A stretch of 64,000 nucleotides of DNA from Xanthobacter dioxanivorans. GTDB lineage: Bacteria; Pseudomonadota; Alphaproteobacteria; Rhizobiales; Xanthobacteraceae. Shown piece by piece: positions 1-8,603 of the stretch (within the stretch, counting starts at the first letter, position 1; every line of letters begins with the position of its first letter). Position numbers and translations under genes: made by a program. The DNA lies in NCBI RefSeq assembly GCF_016807805.1, contig NZ_CP063362.1:4134501-4198500 (forward strand), in the 5' to 3' direction. The notes under the pieces were generated by a model. It saw only the letters and a program-made list of their open reading frames with translations, did no database searches and had not been told where the DNA came from.

Positions 1-895
1 GCTTGTCGCCTGCCGACACCTCGCACCAGGATTTGCAGGAATATAGCGTCACCTTCGTTCCCTCGCCCAGCGTGCCGATCGCCGAGGCGGACCGACGCGG
101 GCCGGATCGCAGCGTCACGGCCATGCGGATGCGGGCGGAACGGCTATCCGCCTCCTGTGCCGATGCGGGGCGTGGCGCCGGCAGGGGGACGGCGGTCGCT
201 GGCGGATCGGTCTGCGGGACCGTGGTGTCGGCTTCGGCCACGACCGTTTCCTCGGGCGTGTCGGCCGCTTCGCCGGACAGGGGCTCGAGGAAGGCGGGGC
301 GGGCGAAGTCCGCGGCGGTAGGGGCCGGATCGGCTGCCGGCGCGTCGGGGACGGCAGAGCCCGGTCCCGGGGCGGCAGAAGACGCCGGTGGCGCGAGGGC
401 GGAGGCGGCCGCAGCGGCGCGCCGGGCAAGACTTTCGCTGTCCGCCTTTTCGCCGGCGGTCCTTTCCCTGGCGGGCTTTTCGTTGCTTGCCCTGAACGGC
501 GTGACCACGGGTGCGATCGCGGCCTCGGTGCGGCGCGGGTCGGCGCGAACGGGGGCATGGACACCCGCACCCGGAGCCATGGCATGCAAAGCGAGGAGCC
601 CGCCCGTGCCGAGAATGAGCACGGCGGTCGACACGGCGAGCACGCGCCAAAGAATGGTCCCGTCTCCCCGCCTTTTCCTGGCGCTGCGGGCGCGTGGCCG
701 GGTGCCGATGCGGGGGCGCGCCATATAGCCGGGCTCAAGGTGGCCGGATCGCCGGCGAACCGGGTCGTTGTCCTGCAGCAGCTCCCTCACGGATGGCGGA
801 TCATGTGGCGGATCATGGGCCACGCGATCCGCGGAACCGGCAACGTCGTCCCTGAAATCATCGGTGCGCCTAAGGGCGCGCTGGAGGCCAGCCAT
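1..895 (-). CDS. Membrane-anchored bacterial SH3 domain protein (3' end outside window)
   Basis: The gene is open at the left edge, so its C-terminus is missing. About 298 residues are visible. Residues about 1-75 are a charged, Arg-rich cytoplasmic head; one hydrophobic helix follows near residues 84-102 (core VLAVSTAVLILGTGGLLAL). A long Ala/Pro-rich linker comes next. The last 45 visible residues match a bacterial SH3 (SH3b) domain, with VTLRSGPRRSASAIGTL and the typical YSCKSWCEV segment. Such proteins usually sit in the inner membrane with the SH3 domain in the periplasm, where it may bind peptidoglycan or protein partners. That role is family knowledge, not shown here. The ATG is preceded by GGGGAGGTG at good spacing. 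Confidence 0.75.
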   Translation of the reverse strand, partial: MAGLQRALRRTDDFRDDVAGSADRVAHDPPHDPPSVRELLQDNDPVRRRSGHLEPGYMARPRIGTRPRARSARKRRGDGTILWRVLAVSTAVLILGTGGLLALHAMAPGAGVHAPVRADPRRTEAAIAPVVTPFRASNEKPARERTAGEKADSESLARRAAAAASALAPPASSAAPGPGSAVPDAPAADPAPTAADFARPAFLEPLSGEAADTPEETVVAEADTTVPQTDPPATAVPLPAPRPASAQEADSRSARIRMAVTLRSGPRRSASAIGTLGEGTKVTLYSCKSWCEVSAGDK

Positions 896-1200
896 GCATT
901 CACCTCCCCGCCAATCTACCACTCGAGAGTAGGTGTAGACTTTAAAGTTGCAAATCCATGAACCCCGGAGGCGTCACGGAGAAATTCGGATCGTTTCGCT
1001 CTTTCATTTGCCAGCAAAACAGCCATGAGGCGGCGGACAGTGAAGGTTGATTGCGGCCGATATTTGCCCGAATGGTAGGTAGCCGGCAGCGCGGCGGGGC
1101 AGGCGCGCGCCGGCCTCGCCCGCCGCCGGGCATCGACGACGATGCGAACGGCCACGTTCTCAGGCATGCTGGTGCGGTACCCTACGGGAGGAGGCGATCC
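896..1200. other. Divergent intergenic region
   Basis: This 305-base gap separates two divergent genes and should hold both promoters. A perfect 10-bp palindrome ACTTTAAAGT lies at 939-948, which is AT-rich for this genome and is a candidate operator or promoter part. I see no coding potential, RNA gene or terminator in it. Confidence 0.4.
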
Positions 1201-1685
1201 ATGTTCGACCCCACGACCCTGACCGGCATTCACACCTGGATCAGCCTGTTCGCCATCGCCGCGGGCATCCCGGCGCTGGCCGGGCTGATCCGCGGCGAAG
1301 CGCCCACTTTGTGGCAGGGACTCTTCCTGATCCTCGCCTTTCTCACCAGCGCAACGGGCTTTCTCTTTCCTTTCAATGGGATACTGCCGTCGCACGTGGT
1401 CGGCGCCGTCGCGCTTCTGGTGCTCGTCCCCGCCGCTTATGCCTGGATCGGCCCGCATCTGGCCGGGCGGTGGCATTCGATTTATGCCGGAACCGTGGTC
1501 GCCAGCCTCTATTTCCTCGTCTTCGTCGCGGTCGCCCAGGCCTTTGCCAAGATTCCCGCCCTGAAGGCGGCGGCGCCGACCCAGAGCGAGCCCCCTTCGC
1601 GGTGGCGCAGGGCGTGGTGCTGCTGGTCTTCGTGGTGCTGGGCGTGGTTGCGGTCCGTGGCCGCGCCGCCACCCGGCGCGCCTGA
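1201..1685 (+). CDS. Small integral membrane protein, apparent frameshift
   Basis: About 161 residues if one base is restored. The first 130 residues hold four hydrophobic segments (WISLFAIAAGIPALAGLI, LFLILAFLTSATGFLF, VVGAVALLVLVPAAYAWI, VASLYFLVFVAVAQAF). The frame then breaks at a run of five C at 1591-1595. Adding one C continues the protein as SEPPFAVAQGVVLLVFVVLG, a fifth membrane helix, and ends at the TGA at 1683-1685. Without the correction the frame runs on antisense through the next gene. The start ATG has GGGAGGAGG close upstream. The family is not recognised and no function is proposed. It is convergent with the binding protein gene, 7 bases apart. Confidence 0.6.
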
Positions 1686-1692
1686 GCCGGCG

Positions 1693-3552
1693 TCAGCGTC
1701 CCGGCGCGTGCCACCACGTCTCCGGCAGGGTGCCGTAGAGGGCCGGACGGGCCGGTCGCTCGATCCGGGTCCAGCGCGCGAGCCACTGGCCGGGCGTGTG
1801 GAACAGGGGCACCGCGTAGGCGCCGGAAATGAGCAGGCGGTCGAGGACCCGCGCGGCGGCGACGTAGTCGTCCTCGTCCTCGGCGGCGAGAAGGGCGGCG
1901 ATGGCGGCGTCGATGGCGGGAGACTTCGCGCCCATATAGTTGCGCGTGCCCGGCGTGTCGGCAGCGGCGGCGCCGAAATAGAAGGCCTGCTCGTTGCCGG
2001 GCGACAGCGACTGGCCCCAGGCGAAGGGCACCATGTCGAAGTCGTAGGCGGAACGTCGCGCGTCGAACTGCACCGAATCCACGAACCGCACCTGCGCGGT
2101 GATGCCGGCGCGCTTCAGCTGGCTCGCATAGGCCAGCGCGAGGCGCTCCTGTTCGCGCGTCGCCACCATGATCTCGAAGGCGAACGGGGCGCCGCTGCCC
2201 TGTTGCACCAGGCCGCCTTTCCTTAATTCCCATCCCGCCGCTCCAAGCAGGTCGAGGGCGCTGCGCAGGCGCGCGCGGTCGCGACCGGAACCGTCGGAAA
2301 CCGGGGGGCGGTAGGTACCGGCGAGCACGTCCGGCACCACGGATCCGGGGAAGGGAGCGAGAAGGGCCAATTCGCGCGCATCCGCCTTCCGGCCGGAACT
2401 GGCGAGCACCGAGCCCTCGAAGAAGCTGCCGGTACGTTGGTAAAGCCCATGATAGAAGCTGCGGTCGAGCCATTCGAAGTCGAAGAGCTCGATGAGCGCG
2501 CGGCGCACCCTCTCGCCGGAGAAGATCGGGCGGCGGGTGTTGAAGACGAAGGCGGAGTAAGGCTTGGGCGTGCCCGTGGGGATCACTTCCCTGACCACCT
2601 GGCCGGAGCGGGTGGCGGGAAAGTCGTACCCGGTCTCCCAGCGGCCGGGGTCGTATTCGAAGCGCGCGTCCACGAGCCCCTTCTTGAAGGCCTCGAACTC
2701 CGTGTTGACGTCGCGATAATAGGTGAAGCGCACCTGGTCGAAATTGTAGAGGCCGCGATTGAACGGCTCGTCGCGGCCCCAATAGTCCGCCCGGCGCTCC
2801 AGGGTGATGGCGGAGCCCGCCTCCACGGCGCCGACCTTGTAGGGACCGGAGCCGACGAGCGAGGTGAGGCTCGTCTCCTCGAAGCGGTCCCGGTCGATGG
2901 TCGAGCGGTCGAAGACCGGCATCAGGCCCATGATGAGCGCCAGCTCCCGGTCCGGTTCGGCGAAGGTGAAGCGCACGGTGGCGGCGTCCGGCGCCTCGGC
3001 GCGGGCCACCTTGGCATAGTAGAGCCGGTGATTCGGGCGTCCCATGTCCCGCATCAGGGCGAAGGAGAAGAGCACGTCCGCGCTGGTCACCGGCGCGCCG
3101 CTGGAGAAGCGGGCGCGGGGGTCGAGGGAAAATTCCACGAAGGAGCGCGGGCCGTCCGTCGTCACTGTGCGGGCGAGCAGCGGGTAGAGGGTGAACGGCT
3201 CGTCGAGGGAGCGCGCCATCAGGCTCTCGACCACGTAGCTGCGAATGAAGGTCGGTGCCGAGCCCTTGATGATGAACGGGTTCAGGCTGTCGAAGGTGCC
3301 GGTCATGGACAGTTCGAGGCGCCCGCCCTTCGGCGCATCCGCATTGGCGTAGGGCAGGGCGCTGAAGTCGGCCGGCAGGTCCGGCGCGCCGCGCATGGCG
3401 ATGGACGGGGCGGAAACGGACGCCGAAGCCGCCGCGACCCCTGGCGCCTCGCCCGCCGGTTCCTGGGCTGCGGCCGGAAATCCCGGCAAAGCCAGCGGGA
3501 GGGCGAGCAGAAGCGACCGGAAGGTGCGCAACCGCCGGCGGTGCATCATCAT
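1693..3552 (-). CDS. ABC transporter family 5 substrate-binding protein, YejA-like
   Basis: Periplasmic solute-binding protein of the oligopeptide/dipeptide class (SBP family 5), 619 residues. A Sec signal peptide covers about residues 1-32 (RSLLLALPLALPGF, then PAAAQ). The signature DAPKGGRLELSMTGTFDSLN and a following NPFIIKGSAP are typical of the YejA branch, which binds oligopeptides or microcin C-like molecules. The start was placed at the first of three ATGs at 3550-3552 because GGAGGG lies just upstream; an in-frame start 21 bases earlier has no clear site. No permease or ATPase genes lie next to it, so it is an orphan receptor or works with a transporter elsewhere. Confidence 0.85.
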   Translation of the reverse strand: MMMHRRRLRTFRSLLLALPLALPGFPAAAQEPAGEAPGVAAASASVSAPSIAMRGAPDLPADFSALPYANADAPKGGRLELSMTGTFDSLNPFIIKGSAPTFIRSYVVESLMARSLDEPFTLYPLLARTVTTDGPRSFVEFSLDPRARFSSGAPVTSADVLFSFALMRDMGRPNHRLYYAKVARAEAPDAATVRFTFAEPDRELALIMGLMPVFDRSTIDRDRFEETSLTSLVGSGPYKVGAVEAGSAITLERRADYWGRDEPFNRGLYNFDQVRFTYYRDVNTEFEAFKKGLVDARFEYDPGRWETGYDFPATRSGQVVREVIPTGTPKPYSAFVFNTRRPIFSGERVRRALIELFDFEWLDRSFYHGLYQRTGSFFEGSVLASSGRKADARELALLAPFPGSVVPDVLAGTYRPPVSDGSGRDRARLRSALDLLGAAGWELRKGGLVQQGSGAPFAFEIMVATREQERLALAYASQLKRAGITAQVRFVDSVQFDARRSAYDFDMVPFAWGQSLSPGNEQAFYFGAAAADTPGTRNYMGAKSPAIDAAIAALLAAEDEDDYVAAARVLDRLLISGAYAVPLFHTPGQWLARWTRIERPARPALYGTLPETWWHAPGR

Positions 3553-4047
3553 CTCGTCGCCCTCCACGGCCACTGCGCTGCCGATGCCCGGCAGCGCTCC
3601 AGGCGCGAAGCCGCGCCCGGGGACGCAGGCTCCTGCCCGCAGACCACTCTAGGGCCGGATGCGCGCAGGTTGAATCGGCCAGAGCCGCGAATCCGCCGCC
3701 CGAGGCGGGAATGGAGGACGCTGGGTCCGATCAACCGGCAGTGCAACCTGCCCCCTTCACACCCTAGCTGGATGGGGTTCACGATTTGTGTGGACGGGCT
3801 TGGCCTTTCACCCCTAAGAGGTGCGCCTCCACCTGTTCCTTTCCGCGGAGCCTGCCGGCCTCTCCTTGGCCGCATTCGTGACGAAGGTAGTGCAGCATGC
3901 CGCACGGTCGGCTTCGGCCGGTGCCGTCACCTTCTCGCCGCAATTGGGCAGGAGAGAGCCGGTGTCCGAGGTGCGAGGGGGTTCCGCATGCGCGTGCCTT
4001 GATGGCATGGTCTGCGCCCGGCGGTTGAGACCACAGGAAAGGCCACA
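3553..4047. other. Divergent intergenic region before ialB
   Basis: About 495 bases between the binding protein gene and ialB. No open frame in it has convincing codon use or a ribosome site. It contains a GC-rich inverted segment near 3906-3932 and must carry the promoters of both neighbours. I cannot name a specific regulatory site. Confidence 0.4.
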
Positions 4048-4863
4048 ATGACCAAGACCCGATCCATCGCGCAGCTCTCGGCTGGAATTGCCGCCACGCT
4101 GCTCGCTGTGGCGTTCGCCGGGCCCGCATTCTCCCAGGCGCAGCCCGCGCAGGCCCCTGCCGCCAAGCCGGCGCCCGCCAAGCCGCCAGCCGCCGCGACG
4201 GCCAGGCCGCCTGCCGCTCCCGCCGGTGCCCCGGCTGCTCCAGGCGGCGGCGCCCCCGGCCAGGCCGCCGATGCCGGCGTGACATCGACGCCCTGGCAGA
4301 AGGTGTGCAACGACATCCCGGACGACAAGGATCCGAGCAAGAAGCGGCGCGGCTGCGCGCTCGCCTCGGTCATCATCGTGAACAACCAGCCGTACGCGCA
4401 GATCCAGCTGTCCGGCATCGAGGGCGCCGCCGAGCGGAGCCTCGAAATCTTCGTGCCGCAGGGCTTCATGCTCCAGCCCGGCATGCGCATGATGTTCGAC
4501 ACCCAGGCGGTGGCGCTGCCCTATACCATCTGCACGGTGCAGAGCGGGCCGATCTGCATCTCGCAGACCATCGTGAATGCCGAGTTCATCAGCAAGATGA
4601 AGTCGGCCAAGTCGGTGTTCCTGGAAATGCGGAACCCGCAGCAGCGCGACGTGCGCCTGCCCATCTCCAACGCCGATTTCGGCAAGGTGTATGACGGCCC
4701 CGGCATGGACGCCGCAGTGGCTCAGGAGCTTCAGCGCAAGCGTATGGAAGCGGCCCAGGCCGCCCAGGCCTCGCAACAGAAGGATCCCGAGCAGGCCAAG
4801 AAGGACCAGGACACCGCTGCGGCGATCATGAAGTCCTGGCAGGGCAAGCAGAACGCCCAGTGA
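4048..4863 (+). CDS. Invasion-associated locus B (IalB) family protein
   Basis: Exported protein of 271 residues. A signal peptide covers residues 1-30, with probable cleavage near AFSQA. It is followed by an Ala/Pro-rich linker of about 50 residues, then the IalB domain from about residue 80 to 225 (WQKVCNDIP, RRGCALASVII, LEIFVPQGFMLQPGM, ICTVQSGPICISQTI, VFLEMRNPQQRDVRLPIS). Four domain cysteines could form two disulfides. A Gln/Ala-rich tail ends the protein. IalB proteins are common in Hyphomicrobiales as secreted or periplasmic factors; their biochemical role is unsettled outside Bartonella. The ATG is preceded by AGGAAAGG. A strong hairpin follows the stop. Confidence 0.9.
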   Translation: MTKTRSIAQLSAGIAATLLAVAFAGPAFSQAQPAQAPAAKPAPAKPPAAATARPPAAPAGAPAAPGGGAPGQAADAGVTSTPWQKVCNDIPDDKDPSKKRRGCALASVIIVNNQPYAQIQLSGIEGAAERSLEIFVPQGFMLQPGMRMMFDTQAVALPYTICTVQSGPICISQTIVNAEFISKMKSAKSVFLEMRNPQQRDVRLPISNADFGKVYDGPGMDAAVAQELQRKRMEAAQAAQASQQKDPEQAKKDQDTAAAIMKSWQGKQNAQ

Positions 4864-4916
4864 TGCCGGCGCGGCGCTTCCGAGGGCGCGTCGCAGATTG
4901 GAAAGCTCTGGAAAAC

Positions 4917-4945
4917 AAAAGGGCCGGCGCATCGCCGGCCCTTTT
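4917..4945. terminator. Bidirectional rho-independent terminator
   Basis: AAAAGGGCCGGCG pairs perfectly with CGCCGGCCCTTTT around the three-base loop CAT. The stem is 13 bp with A/T tracts on both sides, so it can work for ialB on the plus strand and for hspQ, which ends at 4999 on the minus strand. Confidence 0.9.
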
Positions 4946-4998
4946 CATTCCAATGGGACCCACGTCCGGAACGCGCGCCCGGGCCGCATAAGCTCGTG

Positions 4999-5430
4999 TC
5001 AGTTGACCAGGCCGGGCCGCACCCGCCAGCCGCCGGAACCGTCCGCCGAAAGCGCCTCGTTCACCTTGGGATGGCGCACCGGCTCGTCGGAAGGGTCGTG
5101 CTCCAGATTCTGCTCGGAGACATAGGCGACGTATTCGCTCTCCGCATTCTCGGCGAGCAGATGGTAGAAGGGCTGATCCTTGTGGGGCCGGATCTCCTCC
5201 GGGATGGAGAGCCACCATTCCTCGGTGTTGTCGAACACGGGGTCGACGTCGAAGACCACGCCACGGAATGGGAAGTGCTTGTGGCGCACCACCTCTCCGA
5301 TGCGGAACTTCGCCTGCCGCATGCCCGACCCGAACTCCGCCACCGCGGCCGGAAGCGGCATTGCGACCACGCCGTCCGGCACATGCACGTCGGCGGCGGG
5401 TTTTGCGCGCGCCTTCTCCTGACTACCCAT
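4999..5430 (-). CDS. hspQ: Heat shock protein HspQ (YccV domain)
   Basis: A 143-residue protein whose residues about 37-137 form the YccV/HspQ domain: KFRIGEVVRHKHFPFRGVVF, VDPVFDNTEEWW, KDQPFYHLLAEN and YVAYVSEQNLEHD. In E. coli HspQ binds hemimethylated DNA and acts as a specificity enhancer for the Lon protease. The roughly 35-residue N-terminal extension is longer than in enterobacteria. The start at 5430 was chosen because GAGGCGGGAT sits just before the ATG; a longer frame exists but lacks a ribosome site. It lies downstream of the malyl-CoA lyase gene on the same strand, 71 bases away. Confidence 0.88.
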   Translation of the reverse strand: MGSQEKARAKPAADVHVPDGVVAMPLPAAVAEFGSGMRQAKFRIGEVVRHKHFPFRGVVFDVDPVFDNTEEWWLSIPEEIRPHKDQPFYHLLAENAESEYVAYVSEQNLEHDPSDEPVRHPKVNEALSADGSGGWRVRPGLVN

Positions 5431-5501
5431 ATCCCGCCTCTTCAAATGTCCGCCGCCTCTAGTCCGGCACCCGGCCGGACGCGGCTCGTTAACGAATTCT
5501 C

Positions 5502-6542
5502 TCACAATCCGTAGGCTTTGCCCATTTCCGGATCCTTGGCTGCGACAATGCGGGCAAGGTCCACGATCACCTTGGCCTGCTTCCAGGTCGCATCATCCTG
5601 CATCTTGCCGTCGATCATCACCGCGCCCGCGCCGTCGGGCATGGCCGCGAGGATCTTCAGGGCGAAGGCCACCTCGCCCGGATCCGGCGAGAAGACGCGC
5701 TTGGCGATGTCGATCTGGGTGGGGTGCAGGGACCATGCGCCGACGCAGCCCTGGAGGAAGGCGTTGCGGAACTGGCTCTCGCACGCGGCGAGGTCGGAGA
5801 AGTCGCCGAACGGGCCGTAGAAAGGCTTGATGCCGTTGGCGGCGCAGGCGTCCACCATCTTGCCGACGGTGTAGTGCCACAGGTCCTGCTGGTAGCCGGC
5901 CCGCGGCTTGTCGCCATCGGCGTCGGCCAGCACCTTGTAGTCCGGATGGCCGCCGCCGACGCGGGTGGTCTTCATGGCGCGGGAGGCGGCGAGGTCCGCC
6001 GGCCCCAGGCTCATGCCGTGCATGCGGGGGGAGGCGGCGGCGATTTCCTCCACGTTCTTCACGCCCTCGGCGGTCTCGAGGATGGCGTGGATGAGGATGG
6101 GCTTGCCGATGGCATGCCGCGCCTCCAGCTGGGCGAGCAGCTGGTCCAGATAGTGGATGTCCCAGGCGCCCTCGACCTTGGGCAGCATGATCACGTCGAG
6201 CTTGTCGCCGATCTCGCCGACGATCTCGGTGATATCTTCCAGCACCCAGGGGCTGTTGAGGCAGTTGATGCGGGTCCATAGGCCGGTGTCGCCGAAGTCG
6301 GTGGCCTTGGCCATTTCGATGAAGCCCCTGCGGGCGGCTTCCTTGGCATCGGAGGGGATCGCATCTTCAAGGTTGCCAAGTACCACGTCGACCTGTCTGG
6401 CGATGTCCGGCACCTTCGCCCGCATCTTCTCGAGGTGCGGCGGCACGAAATGGATCATACGTTCGAGCCGCACGGGCAACTCGCGATAGGGCGCGGGCGC
6501 CCCGATGGCGAGCGGCTTGAAGAATTGGCGCGGCAGCTTCAT
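5502..6542 (-). CDS. mcl: Malyl-CoA / methylmalyl-CoA lyase, Chloroflexus-like type
   Basis: HpcH/HpaI aldolase and citrate lyase superfamily, 346 residues. It should cleave or form C-C bonds of malyl-CoA, releasing glyoxylate and acetyl-CoA or propionyl-CoA, with Mg2+. Visible family features are GNLEDAIP (acidic metal-binding region), [42 protein letters not shown], and [10 protein letters not shown]. The N-terminal motif [18 protein letters not shown] and the end [16 protein letters not shown] resemble, from memory, the trifunctional lyase of the Chloroflexus 3-hydroxypropionate bicycle more than the Mcl1 of Rhodobacter or MclA of Methylobacterium. No other genes of the ethylmalonyl-CoA or serine pathways are adjacent. 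GGGGA precedes the ATG. Confidence 0.85.
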   Translation of the reverse strand: MKLPRQFFKPLAIGAPAPYRELPVRLERMIHFVPPHLEKMRAKVPDIARQVDVVLGNLEDAIPSDAKEAARRGFIEMAKATDFGDTGLWTRINCLNSPWVLEDITEIVGEIGDKLDVIMLPKVEGAWDIHYLDQLLAQLEARHAIGKPILIHAILETAEGVKNVEEIAAASPRMHGMSLGPADLAASRAMKTTRVGGGHPDYKVLADADGDKPRAGYQQDLWHYTVGKMVDACAANGIKPFYGPFGDFSDLAACESQFRNAFLQGCVGAWSLHPTQIDIAKRVFSPDPGEVAFALKILAAMPDGAGAVMIDGKMQDDATWKQAKVIVDLARIVAAKDPEMGKAYGL

Positions 6543-6689
6543 CTGTTCCCCCGTGGAACCGGCGACGGGGCATCGTGCCCCGCGCCAATATGTTGAATGC
6601 AATGCAGCATAGGTGGCGCACCGGTGCAACACGACTCACGGGGATGGAGACTGAGCTCCGCTGGCTCCTCCGGTACAGGACGAGGTTCC

Positions 6690-7514
6690 ATGATCGCGCG
6701 GCGTGACGTTCTTCTCGGCCTTGCGGGGCTCGCAGCGTCGGCGGCTCCGGTCCAGGCCCGCGATTTCTGGGGGGAGCGGCTCGCCGAGACACCCGGCGAG
6801 TTCCTGTTCGGCTATGGAACCCTCATCAACGAGCCATCGCGCACCAGCACGTCGGGGCGCCGGGTGGCGGCCGTCCCGGCGCGCATCTCCGCCGCCTTCG
6901 GCTATGTCCGCGGCTGGGTGGCGCGGTCCGGGACGCGCTCGGGCGGTGCCGGGTTCACCGCGCTGGGCCTGCGCCGGCGGGCCGAACGCGAGGCGCCGAG
7001 CTCCATCAACGGGGTGGTCTTTCCGGTGATGAGCACCGACGAGATGGCCGCCTTCGACCGGCGCGAGGGCGCCTACGACCGGGTCGAGCTGGACCCGGCG
7101 GTGATCGAGGCCATCGGCTGGCAGGGCCTGCCCCGGACCGGACGGGTCTGGGTCTACGTGCCCAAAGGCGTCGCCGGTGCGCGCGCGAGCGACCTGCGCC
7201 TGCCGGATGCGGATTTTCCCCTGCTGCAATCCTATATCGACGTGGTTCTCCAGGGCGCCATCGCCGAGGGGAGCGACTTCGCGCGGGAGCTGGTCGAGAC
7301 GTCGTTCGACTGGAGCTCGTTCTGGCTGGACGACCGGCCCATCGCGCGCCGGCCGTGGGCCATGACGCCCCAGGCGGGAGCCATCGACCGGCTGCTGTCC
7401 ACGGTGGAGCCGGCGGCGAGCCAGTTCCGCAACCGCCTCTATCCCGAGCTCTATGCGGCGCGCAACCTGCTGGATCAGGGCGCGCAGCAGCCCGCGCCGC
7501 GCCTCGCGCCCTGA
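6690..7514 (+). CDS. Gamma-glutamylcyclotransferase-like fold protein, exported
   Basis: A 274-residue protein with a gamma-glutamylcyclotransferase (GGCT/AIG2-like) domain: EFLFGYGTLINEPSR gives the YGTL substrate loop, and INGVVFPV followed by DRREGAYDRVE gives the acidic region expected of the active site. The N-terminus MIARRDVLLGLAGLAASAAP has a twin-arginine pair followed by a hydrophobic stretch, so export by Tat or Sec is likely. Exported GGCT-like proteins are unusual, as the classical enzyme acts on cytosolic gamma-glutamyl peptides. The substrate is not predictable. The ATG at 6690 follows a weak GGACGAGG site. Confidence 0.72.
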   Translation: MIARRDVLLGLAGLAASAAPVQARDFWGERLAETPGEFLFGYGTLINEPSRTSTSGRRVAAVPARISAAFGYVRGWVARSGTRSGGAGFTALGLRRRAEREAPSSINGVVFPVMSTDEMAAFDRREGAYDRVELDPAVIEAIGWQGLPRTGRVWVYVPKGVAGARASDLRLPDADFPLLQSYIDVVLQGAIAEGSDFARELVETSFDWSSFWLDDRPIARRPWAMTPQAGAIDRLLSTVEPAASQFRNRLYPELYAARNLLDQGAQQPAPRLAP

Positions 7515-7643
7515 GCCGCCCCTCCGGCGGGGCCCTTCGCCGGCGTCCGTCGCTTCCCATCGGCGGCGGCGGTGATTAAGGAGGGGCCGCGGGGCTCCCG
7601 CGATGTCCCCCCCAATGCGCCCGCGCGCAGCTTCCCGGCCACC

Positions 7644-8600
7644 ATGAGCGATCTCTTCGGCCTCGCCTTTCCCTTTTTCGGACTGATCCTGCTTGGCTAT
7701 TTCTGTGGCTGGCGGGTCAGGCTGCCGGAGACCGGCCTCGCCTGGCTGACCTTCTTCATCATCTATGTGGCGCTGCCGGCGCTGTTCTATCGCATCGTCG
7801 CGCAGACGCCGATTCATGAGCTCGCCAATCCCGCCTTCATCCTGGCGGTGGTGGTTTCCACCGCCACCACGGCCGCCCTCGCGTTCGCCATCGGCCTGAT
7901 GTTCCGGCGCGGCAATGTGGGGGAGGGGGCGATCGCCATCACCATCGGCGCCTATGCCAACGTGGGCTATATGGGCCCCGGCCTGACCATCGCCGCGCTG
8001 GGGCAGGCGGCGGCGTCGCCGGCGGCCCTCATCTTCGCCTGCGACAGCGTCTTCTTCTTCACCGTGGTGCCGCTGCTCATGGCCATGCGGGGACGCGGCG
8101 AGAGCCTCGCCCACACGTTCGGCCTCATCGCCAAGCGGGTGCTCACCCACCCCTTCAACATCGCTACCCTGCTCGGCGTGGTGGCGGCGGCGCTGGAGTT
8201 CAAGGAGCCGGACGCCCTCGCCCGCATGCTCGATTTCCTGAAGAATGCCGCCGCCCCGTGCGCCCTGTTCACGCTGGGGGTCACCGTGGCGCTGCGGCCG
8301 CTCCGGCGGGTGCCGGCGGAGCTTGGCCCGCTGCTGCTGCTGAAGCTGGTCGGCCACCCGGCCATCGCGCTGGTGTCGCTGTCCCTGTTCGGGCCGTTCT
8401 CCCCCGTGTGGGCGCAGACGCTGCTGCTGATGGCGGCCCTGCCCCCCGCCCTCAACGTCTTCGTGCTGGCGCGGCAGTACCACGTGTTCGTGGAGGAGGC
8501 GTCCACCGCCGTCCTCCTCGGCACCTTGTCCTCCATCGTGACGGTGACGGGGATGCTGTACCTTCTGCGCGAGCAGCTGATCCCGCTCAGCCTGTTCTGA
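7644..8600 (+). CDS. AEC (auxin efflux carrier) family transporter
   Basis: A 318-residue integral membrane protein of the AEC family with about ten hydrophobic segments in two halves. Segment one is FPFFGLILLGYFCGW and the last is LGTLSSIVTVTGMLYLL. The mid-protein motif GAYANVGYMGPGL and the later AALPPALNVFVLARQY are characteristic. Bacterial members move small organic acids such as malonate or malate, or amino acids; the substrate here is unknown. The start was set at ATG 7644 by alignment with family N-termini. A strong AAGGAGGGG at 7578-7586 is too far away to serve it, and an in-frame GTG at 7572 is the alternative. Confidence 0.85.
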   Translation: MSDLFGLAFPFFGLILLGYFCGWRVRLPETGLAWLTFFIIYVALPALFYRIVAQTPIHELANPAFILAVVVSTATTAALAFAIGLMFRRGNVGEGAIAITIGAYANVGYMGPGLTIAALGQAAASPAALIFACDSVFFFTVVPLLMAMRGRGESLAHTFGLIAKRVLTHPFNIATLLGVVAAALEFKEPDALARMLDFLKNAAAPCALFTLGVTVALRPLRRVPAELGPLLLLKLVGHPAIALVSLSLFGPFSPVWAQTLLLMAALPPALNVFVLARQYHVFVEEASTAVLLGTLSSIVTVTGMLYLLREQLIPLSLF

Positions 8601-8603
8601 ACG

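Noticed and set aside
1686..2226. Continuation of the 1201 gene in its first frame to 2226
   Set aside because: After the C run this frame is antisense to the binding protein gene and loses membrane-protein character; the shifted frame restores a helix and a close stop.
7578..7586. Strong AAGGAGGGG as the ribosome site of the AEC transporter
   Set aside because: It is about 58 bases from ATG 7644, and no suitable in-frame start follows it at normal distance.
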